47,692 nt of DNA from Nocardia ignorata NBRC 108230 (GCF_001612905.1 NZ_BDBI01000049.1:1-47692); one strand, 5' to 3'. Shown: positions 1 to 8,443, counted from the first letter of the stretch. Numbers and translations: made by a program. The notes: a model not told the origin generated them from the sequence alone.

Positions 1-78
1 CAGTGGTCCCGTCCGGGCGAGAGTACGGCAGGTACACCCACCAGCACCGCCCGAAACAACGACCGCCCCCACCCATCC

Positions 79-1200
79 TCACGGCTCCCAATCCAAAACC
101 TTTCCCAGCGAACGAAACTGAGCACCGGCCGGAGTCATCCGCAAAGCCGCGTCACGAACAGCGACCAACGGCCGCGCGGACAGTTGAGCGACAACCCCGA
201 TCGTTCCCGACCGCCGAGTGATCATCTGCGTACGAGGCCGACGCTCGGAGTCATAGCGCCGCAACCCATCAGTCGTACCGGCCAACCGCGAAAGAACCAC
301 GGCATCCTCGAGCGCCTGACACCCACCCTGCCCGAGATTCGGCGTCATAGCGTGAGCGGCATCGCCGAGCAGCGCGAGACGACCCGCGGTGAAGGTCGAC
401 AGCGCGGGAAGTTCATAGATGTCGTTGTGCAGCACCGTGTTCGGATCGGCAGCCGCGAGCAGCGCCGGAATGGGATGGTGCCACGCGGCGAAGCGGGCAC
501 GCACGTCGGCGAAACTGCCGCCGGCATCTTCCTCCGCGTCGTAGACCGCGAAGCAGTAGATGCGCCCATCGGGCAGCGGCGCCATGCCGAAACGCGCTCC
601 GCGACCCCATGTTTCGCCGAACCCGGTCAACGGCTCGGCGATACCGACCACCGCGCGCCACACCGTGTACCCGGCATATCGCGGCGCGACCTCCCCACAG
701 ACGGCCCGCCGGACAACGCTGCGGATACCGTCTGCGCCGACGACCAGGTCGGCAGTAGAGCTGACCTGGCCAACGTCTCGCCCCGAACCGGCCGAATGAA
801 CGACCGTCCCGTCCAGGTCGACCCGATCTACCGAAACCCCGGTTTCGACAACATCTTCCGGCAGAGCACCCCGGAGGATATCCAGCAACGCAGCCCGATG
901 AATCATCACCGGCGCCCCGAATCGACGCCGCATGGTCGCCACATCGGTCCGCGACAACCATCGCCCCCGCTCGTCCCGAATCCCCGCCGACACATCGTCC
1001 AACCCCTGCGCCCGCACCGCCGCGCCGACACCGAGTGCGTCCAGCGCCCGCAAAGCATTGGGCCACAGCGAGATGCCCGCCCCGACCTCGGTGTACCGCG
1101 CCGCTCGTTCGAGCACCCGCACCGACCAGCCGCGTTCGATCAGCCCGAGGGCGACCGCCGTTCCCCCGATTCCGCCGCCGACAACTATCGCTGTAGCCAT
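79..1200 (-). CDS. FAD-dependent aromatic-type monooxygenase (group A flavoprotein)
   Basis: A 373-residue flavoprotein hydroxylase. The N-terminus carries the dinucleotide-binding GGGIGG at about residues 8-13. The middle has the VVGADGIRS motif (DG motif) and the C-terminal half has LLGDAAHAMTP followed by GQGGCQALEDA (GD motif binding FAD ribityl). This set defines the salicylate/3-hydroxybenzoate hydroxylase and zeaxanthin-epoxidase-like family, which hydroxylates aromatic or isoprenoid substrates with NAD(P)H and O2. I chose ATG at 1198-1200 because MATAIVVGGGIGG is the normal N-terminus and a GAAGGG stretch lies upstream; a longer ORF to 1269 adds 23 atypical residues. It is divergent from a TetR gene and shares its operator-rich intergenic region, so it is probably the repressed target. 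The substrate cannot be read from sequence. Confidence 0.92.
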   Translation of the reverse strand: MATAIVVGGGIGGTAVALGLIERGWSVRVLERAARYTEVGAGISLWPNALRALDALGVGAAVRAQGLDDVSAGIRDERGRWLSRTDVATMRRRFGAPVMIHRAALLDILRGALPEDVVETGVSVDRVDLDGTVVHSAGSGRDVGQVSSTADLVVGADGIRSVVRRAVCGEVAPRYAGYTVWRAVVGIAEPLTGFGETWGRGARFGMAPLPDGRIYCFAVYDAEEDAGGSFADVRARFAAWHHPIPALLAAADPNTVLHNDIYELPALSTFTAGRLALLGDAAHAMTPNLGQGGCQALEDAVVLSRLAGTTDGLRRYDSERRPRTQMITRRSGTIGVVAQLSARPLVAVRDAALRMTPAGAQFRSLGKVLDWEP

Positions 1201-1295
1201 TCCGAACCCTTCGTATCGAGTGACGATCCCTGTCCGGGTACCACCTGCGGACCGGAGAGGCTCGCGCACGAAGCCTCCCGGTGCGATGCCACCGT

Positions 1296-1351
1296 ACTAC
1301 AGCTGTAGTGAACAGCACTACGGATGTAGTGACTATCACTACGCCCGTAGT
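1296..1351. promoter_or_regulatory. Three tandem TetR-type operators, 21 bp apart
   Basis: Three near-identical 14-bp palindromes lie at 1296-1309 (ACTACAGCTGTAGT), 1317-1330 (ACTACGGATGTAGT) and 1338-1351 (ACTACGCCCGTAGT). Their centres are exactly 21 bp apart, two helical turns, so three dimers would sit on the same face of the DNA. The first and third have perfect 6-bp arms; the second has one mismatch. They fill the space between the divergent monooxygenase and TetR genes and overlap the likely TetR promoter, which implies autorepression plus control of the monooxygenase. Binding by this particular TetR protein is inferred from position. Confidence 0.8.
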
Positions 1352-1353
1352 AT
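1348..1353 (+). promoter_or_regulatory. Probable -10 box of a leaderless tetR transcript
   Basis: TAGTAT (TANNNT) lies with 6 bases between it and the GTG start at 1360, so transcription would begin at or next to the start codon. There is no Shine-Dalgarno sequence ahead of the GTG, which agrees with leaderless translation, common in Actinobacteria. The box overlaps the third operator. Confidence 0.45.
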
Positions 1354-1359
1354 CGATGT

Positions 1360-1926
1360 GTGGCAACCAAACGCGAACAGATCCTCGACGCGGCCATCGA
1401 GGTATTGGGCACGCGCGGCTCACGTGGCATTACCCACCGCGCCGTAGACCAAGCTGCCGAACTACCCGCCGGCTCCACGTCCAACTACTTCCGTACCAGA
1501 GAAGCGCTGCTGTGCGGGGTGGCCGAGCGTCTCGAGCAGCGCGATCACGCCGACTGGACCGCCCTGCACCGCGTCCTCGGGCCGCCCACCGTCGACCACC
1601 TCGTCGACGCACTCGCCCGATTCATCACCCGCGCGACGACCACCGACCGCGTCCGCACCCAGGCCCGCCTCGCCCTCTTCGGCGAATCCCAAGCGATGCC
1701 GACCGTTGCCGAATCGCTGCGGCGCGGGCACGGCCGACTACGGGAGCAGGCGGTCGAGCTCGCCGCTCAGGCGGGCATCGGTCCGATCGATGCCGGGATC
1801 CTGGTCGACTACATGGACGGCGCGGTCATCCACCGCCTGACCGGCGCGGAGCACGGCAAAGACCCCCGTGAGGCGCTCGAACGGCTGACTCGAACACTTT
1901 CGCCGCCTGCCCGAAAGGCACCCTGA
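1360..1926 (+). CDS. TetR/AcrR family transcriptional regulator
   Basis: A 188-residue regulator. The N-terminal TetR helix-turn-helix is clear: KREQILDAAIEVLGTRGSRGITHRAVDQAAELPAG, then the STSNYF recognition-helix region at about residues 38-43. The rest is an all-helical ligand-binding domain that I cannot assign to a ligand class. The start is GTG at 1360, 8 bp after the third operator. It is divergent from the FAD monooxygenase, the usual arrangement of a repressor and its degradative target, so the effector is probably the monooxygenase substrate or a related aromatic compound. It converges with the MerR gene, leaving 17 bp between stop codons. Confidence 0.93.
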   Translation: MATKREQILDAAIEVLGTRGSRGITHRAVDQAAELPAGSTSNYFRTREALLCGVAERLEQRDHADWTALHRVLGPPTVDHLVDALARFITRATTTDRVRTQARLALFGESQAMPTVAESLRRGHGRLREQAVELAAQAGIGPIDAGILVDYMDGAVIHRLTGAEHGKDPREALERLTRTLSPPARKAP

Positions 1927-1943
1927 CCGCACCTCGCGACCGG

Positions 1944-2366
1944 CTACCCGAACAACGCGCCGATGCGTTCTGCCGCATCCTCTCGACTGAACCCGACACA
2001 CTCCGAACATTCATCGACGATGGGGTGTGTACAGCGCAGGACGTGGGCCAGGAAATCGATGGTGCGCGTGAGATCACGCACGCGCGCTCCGAGTTCGGCC
2101 TGCTTGCCCGCGAAGAGTTCGACCCGCTCCGCACGGGACCGCGCCGCGAACAGGTCCTTGATCTCGGCCAGCGAGAGCCCGGCGCGTTGACAGAGCAGCA
2201 CGAGACGCGCCCGCACCACCAGATCGTCGCTGTAGACCCGATGACCGCCCGGCGCTCGGGGCGGGACGAGTACGCCCACGTCCTCCCAATGACGCAGAAC
2301 ATGAGCGGCGACACCCAGTTCGACGGCGACATCACCGATTCGGCGCGGTCCGGCGGCATTGGTCAC
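1944..2366 (-). CDS. MerR family transcriptional regulator with C-terminal cysteines
   Basis: A 140-residue MerR-type activator. The winged helix is at about residues 8-75 (RRIGDVAVELGVAAHVLRHWEDVGVL, then PGGHRVYSDD), followed by the dimerisation helix. The C-terminal part has CTHPIVDECSEC, three cysteines in a short span, which could bind metal or sense thiol stress; this is inference. It is divergent from the metallo-beta-lactamase-fold gene at 2413, and a perfect 20-bp palindrome lies between them inside a 19-bp promoter spacer, the hallmark of MerR activation. The regulator probably controls that gene and itself. Confidence 0.92.
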   Translation of the reverse strand: MTNAAGPRRIGDVAVELGVAAHVLRHWEDVGVLVPPRAPGGHRVYSDDLVVRARLVLLCQRAGLSLAEIKDLFAARSRAERVELFAGKQAELGARVRDLTRTIDFLAHVLRCTHPIVDECSECVGFSREDAAERIGALFG

Positions 2367-2375
2367 GTTCGCCTC

Positions 2376-2406
2376 TTTACTTCAGGTCGACCTGAAGTTC
2401 TAGCGT
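2376..2406 (+). promoter_or_regulatory. MerR-type promoter with 20-bp palindrome in a 19-bp spacer
   Basis: The perfect palindrome ACTTCAGGTCGACCTGAAGT occupies 2379-2398. A -35-like TTTACT (2376-2381) and a -10-like TAGCGT (2401-2406) flank it with a 19-bp spacer, the over-long spacing that MerR proteins correct by untwisting DNA. Six bases separate the -10 from the ATG at 2413, so the hydrolase transcript is probably leaderless. Confidence 0.7.
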
Positions 2407-2412
2407 AGCTCC

Positions 2413-3465
2413 ATGACAACCGAACACAACCTCGCACAGGTGGGCGAGCGAGTAGCGACGCCGGATGTGTGGCAATGCTGCCGCGCCGTGTCCACGGCGA
2501 TCACCGGTGCTGTGCTGCCGCGCCGACCCGATCGCCGATTCCTTTCCGCACTGCGCGACAATGGATTACCGCGTGGCTCGACAACGGTCGAACTGGTCGC
2601 CTTGGCACAGAACGCCCGCAACGTGCCGACCGCGGCCGTCGTCGAAGGGGTGTTCACTCCGCGCCGGATCGAGTCCGCGATGACGGCCTTCGTTGTGCGG
2701 CACCCCCGGGCGACCTTCCTCGTCGACCCGGGCATCTGCGTCGACGTGCGGCGCCGGGCGGTAGCCGGACTACCGCCGATACTGCGACTCGCGGTGAACC
2801 CGCCGAGCGATGTGCTCGATATCCGAGAGTCCTTGCAGCGCAGCGGAATCGATGCCAGCGACATCGACTTCGCACTGCCCACTCACCTGCACTGGGATCA
2901 TGTCGCCGGACTGCTCGATCTGCCGGACCTGCCGCTGCGGCTACATCGACCGGAACACCGGTGGGCGATGACCGGCCCGGTCGCCCCCGTCGGCGGCGTG
3001 CGGCAAGCCGTCCGGGATCGCCCGCTCGACTGCTACGAACTCGACGGCCCGCCCGTCCTCACCTTCGCCGCGAGCCACGATGTGTTAGGCGACGGCGCGG
3101 TGGTGCTGGTCGATCTGTCCGGCCACACACCGGGCAGCATCGGAATTCTGCTCCGCACCGCACGCGGACCCGTCCTGCTGGCGGGCGACGCCGTCTGGCA
3201 CAACCTCCAGACCACCGAGCTACGCCAGAAGTCGGGCTACCCCGGTGCGCTGGCCGACGACGACCGCACCGGCGCCTGGCGAACGATCCATCGCCTGCAC
3301 GCTGTTCGCGATGCGGTCCGCATCGTGCCCAGCCACGACCACCGGGCCGCGTGCGCATGGACCGAAGACAGCGCGACCGGGCTGCCCACGCAGGACAGCC
3401 CGGTCGCCGCCGAACCGCTACACGATCGAGAACAGCAGCGCCGCGACCGCGAAACTCACCACTGA
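2413..3465 (+). CDS. Metallo-beta-lactamase-fold hydrolase
   Basis: A 350-residue protein whose C-terminal two thirds is an MBL fold. The zinc motif THLHWDH is at about residues 157-163, followed by SGHTPGS, LLAGDA and PSHDH, which supply the remaining metal ligands. The first 90 residues, including a CC pair near residue 22, do not resemble a domain I know. Family members act as lactonases, thioesterases or phosphodiesterases, so the substrate is open. It starts at ATG 2413 without a Shine-Dalgarno, six bases after a likely -10 box. The last 48 bp overlap the 3' end of the convergent GntP gene, and the final residues are low-complexity (REQQRRDRETHH), so the C-terminus may be a recent extension. 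Confidence 0.88.
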   Translation: MTTEHNLAQVGERVATPDVWQCCRAVSTAITGAVLPRRPDRRFLSALRDNGLPRGSTTVELVALAQNARNVPTAAVVEGVFTPRRIESAMTAFVVRHPRATFLVDPGICVDVRRRAVAGLPPILRLAVNPPSDVLDIRESLQRSGIDASDIDFALPTHLHWDHVAGLLDLPDLPLRLHRPEHRWAMTGPVAPVGGVRQAVRDRPLDCYELDGPPVLTFAASHDVLGDGAVVLVDLSGHTPGSIGILLRTARGPVLLAGDAVWHNLQTTELRQKSGYPGALADDDRTGAWRTIHRLHAVRDAVRIVPSHDHRAACAWTEDSATGLPTQDSPVAAEPLHDREQQRRDRETHH

Positions 3466-4848
3466 CAACACGGTTTCGAGCACCGTCCACGTCTGCAGTG
3501 TCTGTTTCACCGTCATGTTGAAGTACTTCGCGATGATCCAGAAACCGCCGTCGTTCACGTGGCTGAGGATGATCGAGCCCGCGGCGATCGCCATGGCGAT
3601 CAGGGCGATCGACACCTGCGAGTAGTTCTGCTCGGCGACCAGCGGGGCGACGATGCCGCCGGTGGTGACGATGGCGACCGTGGCCGAACCCTGGGCGATG
3701 CGCAGGCCGCAGCTGATGAGGTAGGCGAGCACGATGACGGGCAGGCCGGCCGCCGACATCGTGTCGGCCAGGGCGGTGCCGATACCGGTGGCCGAGATGA
3801 CCTTGCCGAAGAACGCGCCCGCGCCGACCACCAGCAGCACCATGCCGACCGGCTTGAGCGATTCGGCCGTGATGACGCTGAGTTCCTGCACGGTGGAACC
3901 ACGCCGGATACCGAGCAGGTAGAACGCCACGAGCACGGTGATGAGCAGCGCCACGGCGGGCGTACCGAAGAAGGTGAGCACCTGCAGCAGGGCCGAATCC
4001 TTGTCCAGCAGTTGGTATCCGAAGGTGGCACCGAGGATCAGTACCAGCGGGATGGCGATGATGGCGCCGATCAACGCCACCGAGGGTGGTGCCTTGGTGA
4101 CCACACCGGTGGCGACGATGCCGCCTTCCTCGTCGTCGGTGTCGGGTTCGAGCGGCACGAATTCCTCGGGTACCGAGACGATGACCCGCTTGCCGATGTA
4201 GGTGCCCCAGAGGATGCCGGAGGCGATGAAACCCGGTATGCCGCAGACGAATCCCATCACGATCAGCCAGCCGAGACTCACCCCGAGCAGTCCGCCGAGC
4301 GCGACCGGTCCCGGATGCGGCGGCAGGAACGCGTGCGTCATGGACAGACCGGCCAGCATGGGCATGGCGTAGAGCACCAGCGAGCGTCCACCGCGCTTGG
4401 CCGCGACGTAGATCAGGGGTGCCAGGACGAAGATACCGATGTCGAAGAACACCGGGATGCCGAAGATGAGGCCGAGGATGCCCATCGCGACTGGCGCGCC
4501 CTTCTCACCGAACACCCGCAGCAGCTTGTCGGTGAGAACATCGGCGCCACCGGATCTTTCGAGGATCGCACCGAGCACGGTGCCGAGCCCGATGATCACC
4601 GCGATGTGTCCGAGAATATTGCCGAAGCCGGTCTCGAGCAGTGACTCACCCGCCTTGAGCGGGGTGCCGACGATCTGGGAGATCGGTAGTCCGGCGGCCA
4701 GTGCCAGCAGCAGACCGGTGAGCAGCAGCGCGACGAACGGCTCCAGTTTGATCTTGATAATAGCGATGAGCAGTACGGCGATCGCGAGACCGCACAGCAC
4801 CAGCAACCCGGGGGTGGTGGTGCGCAACCAGTCGACTGTGGCGCCCAT
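3418..4848 (-). CDS. GntP-family permease (gluconate/aldonate:H+ symporter type)
   Basis: A 476-residue, 12-14 helix inner-membrane transporter. Family-typical stretches include LLTGLLLALAAGLPISQI near the N-terminus, GFGNILGHIAVIIGLGTVLG, and FLPPHPGPVALGG. GntP proteins import gluconate, 2-keto-3-deoxygluconate, D-glycerate or D-serine with protons. I chose ATG at 4846-4848 because MGATVDWLR directly precedes the first helix and AGAGG lies 7 bases upstream; the reading frame extends to 5613 but overlaps the next gene. It is the last gene of a four-gene operon, 11 bp after the aldolase, so it most likely imports that operon's acidic sugar substrate. A cytoplasmic loop near residue 225 is acidic (EPDTDDEEGG). 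Confidence 0.93.
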   Translation of the reverse strand: MGATVDWLRTTTPGLLVLCGLAIAVLLIAIIKIKLEPFVALLLTGLLLALAAGLPISQIVGTPLKAGESLLETGFGNILGHIAVIIGLGTVLGAILERSGGADVLTDKLLRVFGEKGAPVAMGILGLIFGIPVFFDIGIFVLAPLIYVAAKRGGRSLVLYAMPMLAGLSMTHAFLPPHPGPVALGGLLGVSLGWLIVMGFVCGIPGFIASGILWGTYIGKRVIVSVPEEFVPLEPDTDDEEGGIVATGVVTKAPPSVALIGAIIAIPLVLILGATFGYQLLDKDSALLQVLTFFGTPAVALLITVLVAFYLLGIRRGSTVQELSVITAESLKPVGMVLLVVGAGAFFGKVISATGIGTALADTMSAAGLPVIVLAYLISCGLRIAQGSATVAIVTTGGIVAPLVAEQNYSQVSIALIAMAIAAGSIILSHVNDGGFWIIAKYFNMTVKQTLQTWTVLETVLSVVSFAVAALLFSIV

Positions 4849-4859
4849 GGACAAACCTC

Positions 4860-5501
4860 TCAATCCAGCGAATGAACGAAACGTGCGGCCCGCGAGCCGA
4901 TCTCGGACCAGCGCGAGCTCGCGACGTCCAGGGGCGCGACCACCTCGGTGCCCGCGGTGACGGCGATGGCGCCCGCCTGCAGGTATTCCCGCGCGTTGTG
5001 CGCGTTGACGCCGCCGGACGGAATCAGGAACACATGCGGGAACGGACCGAGCAGGTCTTTGAGATAGGCGGGGCCGAGCGAGCGGGCGGGGAAGATCTTC
5101 ACCGCTGCCGCACCCAGGTCGACCGCCGCCACTACCTCGGTGGGCGTGAAGGCACCCATGATGACCGGAATCTGGTTCGCCACAGCGACTTCCGCGACTT
5201 CCGGACGCACCGCAGGGGTGACCAGGAACTGCGCGCCGACGTCGACGGCCGCCGCCGCCTGGTCGCGGGTGGTGACGGTGCCGACGCCGATCACCGCGTC
5301 GGCGGCGCGGCGCGCCTTCGCGATCGCGTCGAGCACACCGAGGGTGGTGAAGGTGAATTCGACCGCACGCAAACCCGCCCCGGCCAGTGCCTCGGCCAGT
5401 GCGACGGGATCGGGGACGGCGGGTGCGCGGACGACGGTGAGCGCCCGGTCGGCCCGGATCACCTCCATCGCCCGTGACGACGAGCTCAGCAGTGGATTCA
5501 T
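4860..5501 (-). CDS. eda: 2-dehydro-3-deoxy-phosphogluconate (KDPG/KHG) aldolase
   Basis: A 213-residue class I aldolase of the KDPG/KHG family, which splits KDPG into pyruvate and glyceraldehyde 3-phosphate. Catalytic residues are in the right places: Glu48 in RAVEFTFTT and the Schiff-base Lys135 in AAAVKIFPA. The GVGTVTT and phosphate-binding LIPSGGVN motifs are present. Length matches the family. The ATG overlaps the stop of the upstream deacylase gene as ATGA (5498-5501), indicating translational coupling. With a KDG-type kinase encoded across the divergent promoter, the pair forms the lower half of an Entner-Doudoroff-like branch. Confidence 0.94.
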   Translation of the reverse strand: MNPLLSSSSRAMEVIRADRALTVVRAPAVPDPVALAEALAGAGLRAVEFTFTTLGVLDAIAKARRAADAVIGVGTVTTRDQAAAAVDVGAQFLVTPAVRPEVAEVAVANQIPVIMGAFTPTEVVAAVDLGAAAVKIFPARSLGPAYLKDLLGPFPHVFLIPSGGVNAHNAREYLQAGAIAVTAGTEVVAPLDVASSRWSEIGSRAARFVHSLD

Positions 5502-7105
5502 CGGGTCTCCTCTCGCGTGGCGTCCATGCGCAGGGCACGACCGGCGCGGACTCCGGTCGCGGTGCCGTTCTCCACGGCGAATTCGCCGTTGACCAGCACG
5601 TGCTGGATACCACGCGCCTGCTGACGTGGCTGCTCGAACGTGGCCGTGTCGTGGATCGTCGCCGGATCGAACACCACCAGGTCGGCGGCGAAACCGGGTC
5701 GGATCAGGCCGCGCTCGGCCAGCCGCAGCCGGGCGGCGGGACGGCCGGTGAGGTGATGCACGCAGTCCTCGAGACCGAGGACGCCGAGCTCACGAACATA
5801 GCGCGACAGGTAGCGTGGGAAGGTGCCCCACGCGCGCGGATGCGGGCGGGCGCCGACGAGCAAACCGTCGCTGCCGCCCATGTGCCCGGCGTCGACCATG
5901 ATCGCGCGCACGTTCTCCTCGTGGCCGACGTGCTGCAGGATCGTGGTGGCCAGCTGGTCGCGTTCCAGCAGCTCGAAGAACACCTCGACGGGCGCGGTGC
6001 CGCGCTCGGCGGCGATCTCGGCGACGGTGCGGCCGACGTGCTCGGCGAGTTCGTCGTTGCCGACACCGCTGATCTGGATGGTCTCCCACTCGACGGTGAC
6101 TCCGTGACACCCGTCGGACCCGTGCACGTCCACATCGGCGGCGATGCGGCTGCGCGCGGCCGGGTCACCGAGCCGGTCCAGCGCGACGTCGGGACCGCCC
6201 GACATCGCCCAGCTGGGCAGCAATGCCGACAGGGTGGTCGAACCGGGCAGGTACGGGTAGGTGTCGAGGGTGATGTCGCAGCCGTCGGCGCGGGCCCGGG
6301 CGATCATGGCGAGCAATTCCGGTGCGCGACCGCGGTTCACGCCGAAGTTCATGGTGGCGTGGGTCAGGTGCAGGGCGCAGCCGGTGGCCTTCGCCAGACC
6401 GATCATCTCGGCGTAGGCCTCCAGCGCGCCTGCGCCGTAGGAGCGGGTGTGCGGAGCGTAGAAGCCACCGTAGGAGGCGACGACGGCGCACAGGGCGGCG
6501 AGTTCACCGGTGTCGGCATACATTCCGGGCGTATAGGTGAGCCCGCTCGACATGCCGACCGCGCCCTCGTCGAGCCCCTGTGCGAGCAGCGCGCACATCC
6601 GGTCGATCTCGGAGGTGGTCGCCGCACGCTGATCGGCGCCGACGACGAGCAGACGCAGTGTCCCCTGCGGCACCAGATAGGCGGCGTTGGGAGTGATGCC
6701 CTGGTCGAGCCGGTCCAGGTACTGACCGACGGTGCGCCAGGAGAAGTCGAAGTCGGCGGGGTTGCCGTTCCATCCCGCGATCTGCTTGCGCACCAGCGCG
6801 AGTGCGGCGTCGTCGATCGGCGCGTAGGACAGCCCGTCCTGCCCGATCACCTCGGTGGTGACGCCCTGAGTGATCTTCGGGATGTGCTCGGGGTGGGTGA
6901 GCAGGTACAGATCGGAATGGGCGTGCATATCGATGAAGCCCGGCGTGAGGACCGAGCCCGGCCGCACGTCGATCACGGGGGCGTCGGTGTGGATCGAGTC
7001 GGCGATCTCGGCGATGCGGCCGTCGCGGACGAGGACGTCGCCGTGGGTGCGTGGTCCGCCGGTGCCGTCGACGATATCGATGTCGCGAAAGAGCAAGGAG
7101 GTCAT
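5498..7105 (-). CDS. N-acyl-D-amino-acid deacylase (D-aminoacylase family)
   Basis: A 535-residue amidohydrolase. The N-terminal metal motif GFIDMHAHSD (about residues 56-65) and the central SSGLTYTPG, PYLPGST, GGSDGLLVG and HPRAWGTFPR motifs are those of N-acyl-D-amino-acid deacylases, zinc enzymes that remove acetyl or formyl groups from D-amino acids. The C-terminal GFAADLVVFDP strand closes the small beta domain. Length fits the 480-540 range of the family. It follows the PLP dehydratase-like gene by 9 bp and overlaps eda by 4 bp. Because C2 of D-glucosaminate has the D-amino-acid configuration, N-acetyl-D-glucosaminate is a chemically sensible substrate here; that is inference from the neighbours. 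Confidence 0.92.
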   Translation of the reverse strand: MTSLLFRDIDIVDGTGGPRTHGDVLVRDGRIAEIADSIHTDAPVIDVRPGSVLTPGFIDMHAHSDLYLLTHPEHIPKITQGVTTEVIGQDGLSYAPIDDAALALVRKQIAGWNGNPADFDFSWRTVGQYLDRLDQGITPNAAYLVPQGTLRLLVVGADQRAATTSEIDRMCALLAQGLDEGAVGMSSGLTYTPGMYADTGELAALCAVVASYGGFYAPHTRSYGAGALEAYAEMIGLAKATGCALHLTHATMNFGVNRGRAPELLAMIARARADGCDITLDTYPYLPGSTTLSALLPSWAMSGGPDVALDRLGDPAARSRIAADVDVHGSDGCHGVTVEWETIQISGVGNDELAEHVGRTVAEIAAERGTAPVEVFFELLERDQLATTILQHVGHEENVRAIMVDAGHMGGSDGLLVGARPHPRAWGTFPRYLSRYVRELGVLGLEDCVHHLTGRPAARLRLAERGLIRPGFAADLVVFDPATIHDTATFEQPRQQARGIQHVLVNGEFAVENGTATGVRAGRALRMDATREETR

Positions 7106-7114
7106 GGTCGTCCG

Positions 7115-8410
7115 TCAGAAGTAGGTGCGGATGAGGTCGACCACGCGCGGGTGCGCCGTCTCGGCGGAGTCGATCACGGGAATCAGCCGCCATTTGTCGA
7201 AGGCGGTACAGGGGTGGGAAAGGCCCAACCGCACAACACTTCCCACGGGCAGATCCGCGAACGAGGCGCCGGGCAGACGCAGGAAGGTGTGCTGGTCGTT
7301 GAGCGCGCTCACATGCGCGCCCGACGGGAGTGCCGACCCGCCGACCACGAGTTGCGGTGTCGGCAGGCCCTCGTCGAAGGGGAAGTCGCGTTTGCCGCCG
7401 TCGAGCAGGGCGAGTTCCGGCTCCGGACGGGACATGACCCGGGCCCAGCCGTGCATCGCCGAACGCAGGCCGGGGTCGGCGGCGGGGGCGCTCAGCGGGG
7501 AGATGCCCGCGTAGAAGCCGTCGTCGTGGACGAGGTACGCGCCGCTGCGCAACACCACGGTGGTCGATCCCGGCGCGGTCGGCAGCTGATCCGAGGCGAG
7601 ACCTGCCAGTTCTTCGACGACCAGTTCGGGATAGGCACTGCCGCCCGCCGAGACGATAGCGGGCCCGGAGTACAGCTCGCCGAGTTCGCGGTGCAGGGCG
7701 GCGAGTTCGCGCAGGTAGTCACGAACCGCGGTCAGCGCCGCGGGGGTGCGATCGTGGGCGAGCGCGCCTTCGTATCCGCCCACGCCCGCAAGCACGAGAC
7801 GTTCGCTGCCGACCAGGGCGTGCGCGACCGCGAGCGCCTCGGCACCGGTCCGCGCCCCGGTACGACCGTGCGCGCCACCCAGTTCGACGAGCACGCGGAC
7901 CCGCGGACCGGGCGCGGTGTCGCGCAGGATCTTGTCCATCAGCTCGACGGTGGCGACGCTGTCGGCCCAGCAGTAGAACTCGAAATTCTCGTCGCGCGCC
8001 GACTCCTCGGCCACCCAGGCCAGCCCGATCGGGTCGACCAGCGCGTTGGCGAGCAGGATCCGGCCGACTCCGAAGGAGCGGGCGAGCTGTGCCTGCCAGG
8101 CGGTGGCCAGGGTGATTCCCCAGGCACCTGCCCGCAGCTGTTCGCGCCACAGCTGCGGCGCCATGGTGGTCTTGCCGTGCGGGGCGAGCGCGACACCACC
8201 GGCACTGCTCCAGTCGGCCATCAGCGCCCGGTTGGCGTCGAGGGCAGCGCGGTCGAGGGTGAGCAGCGGCGTCTGCCAGTGCGTGAGTTGCGGTGTGCCC
8301 GTCAGGTATTCGCGGACCGTATGGCCCCACGCGGCGGGTGGGGCGCTCTTGATGTGCGGGCCGAGCAGCTCGGCGGCCAGCGCGTCGACGACATCGTTGT
8401 CGATGGTCAC
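7115..8410 (-). CDS. PLP-dependent D-serine dehydratase-like protein (DSD1 fold), possible D-glucosaminate dehydratase
   Basis: A 431-residue fold-type III PLP enzyme of the alanine-racemase-N/D-serine dehydratase-like family. The PLP lysine is Lys80 in LAPHGKTTMAP. The C-terminal LSHPCTAFDKW gives His399 and Cys401, the zinc pair seen in eukaryotic-type D-serine dehydratases that eliminate a beta-hydroxyl. Members are often labelled amino acid deaminase. In this operon the likely job is dehydration and deamination of a 2-amino-2-deoxy-aldonate to 2-keto-3-deoxygluconate; the D-serine or D-threonine reaction is the alternative. The start is GTG 8410 with AAAGGGA upstream. It is the first gene of the minus-strand arm. 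The RidA protein of the other arm would clear its enamine product. Confidence 0.88.
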   Translation of the reverse strand: MTIDNDVVDALAAELLGPHIKSAPPAAWGHTVREYLTGTPQLTHWQTPLLTLDRAALDANRALMADWSSAGGVALAPHGKTTMAPQLWREQLRAGAWGITLATAWQAQLARSFGVGRILLANALVDPIGLAWVAEESARDENFEFYCWADSVATVELMDKILRDTAPGPRVRVLVELGGAHGRTGARTGAEALAVAHALVGSERLVLAGVGGYEGALAHDRTPAALTAVRDYLRELAALHRELGELYSGPAIVSAGGSAYPELVVEELAGLASDQLPTAPGSTTVVLRSGAYLVHDDGFYAGISPLSAPAADPGLRSAMHGWARVMSRPEPELALLDGGKRDFPFDEGLPTPQLVVGGSALPSGAHVSALNDQHTFLRLPGASFADLPVGSVVRLGLSHPCTAFDKWRLIPVIDSAETAHPRVVDLIRTYF

Positions 8411-8443
8411 AGCATCCCTTTCCCGGCGGGTACACAGCCGGAT

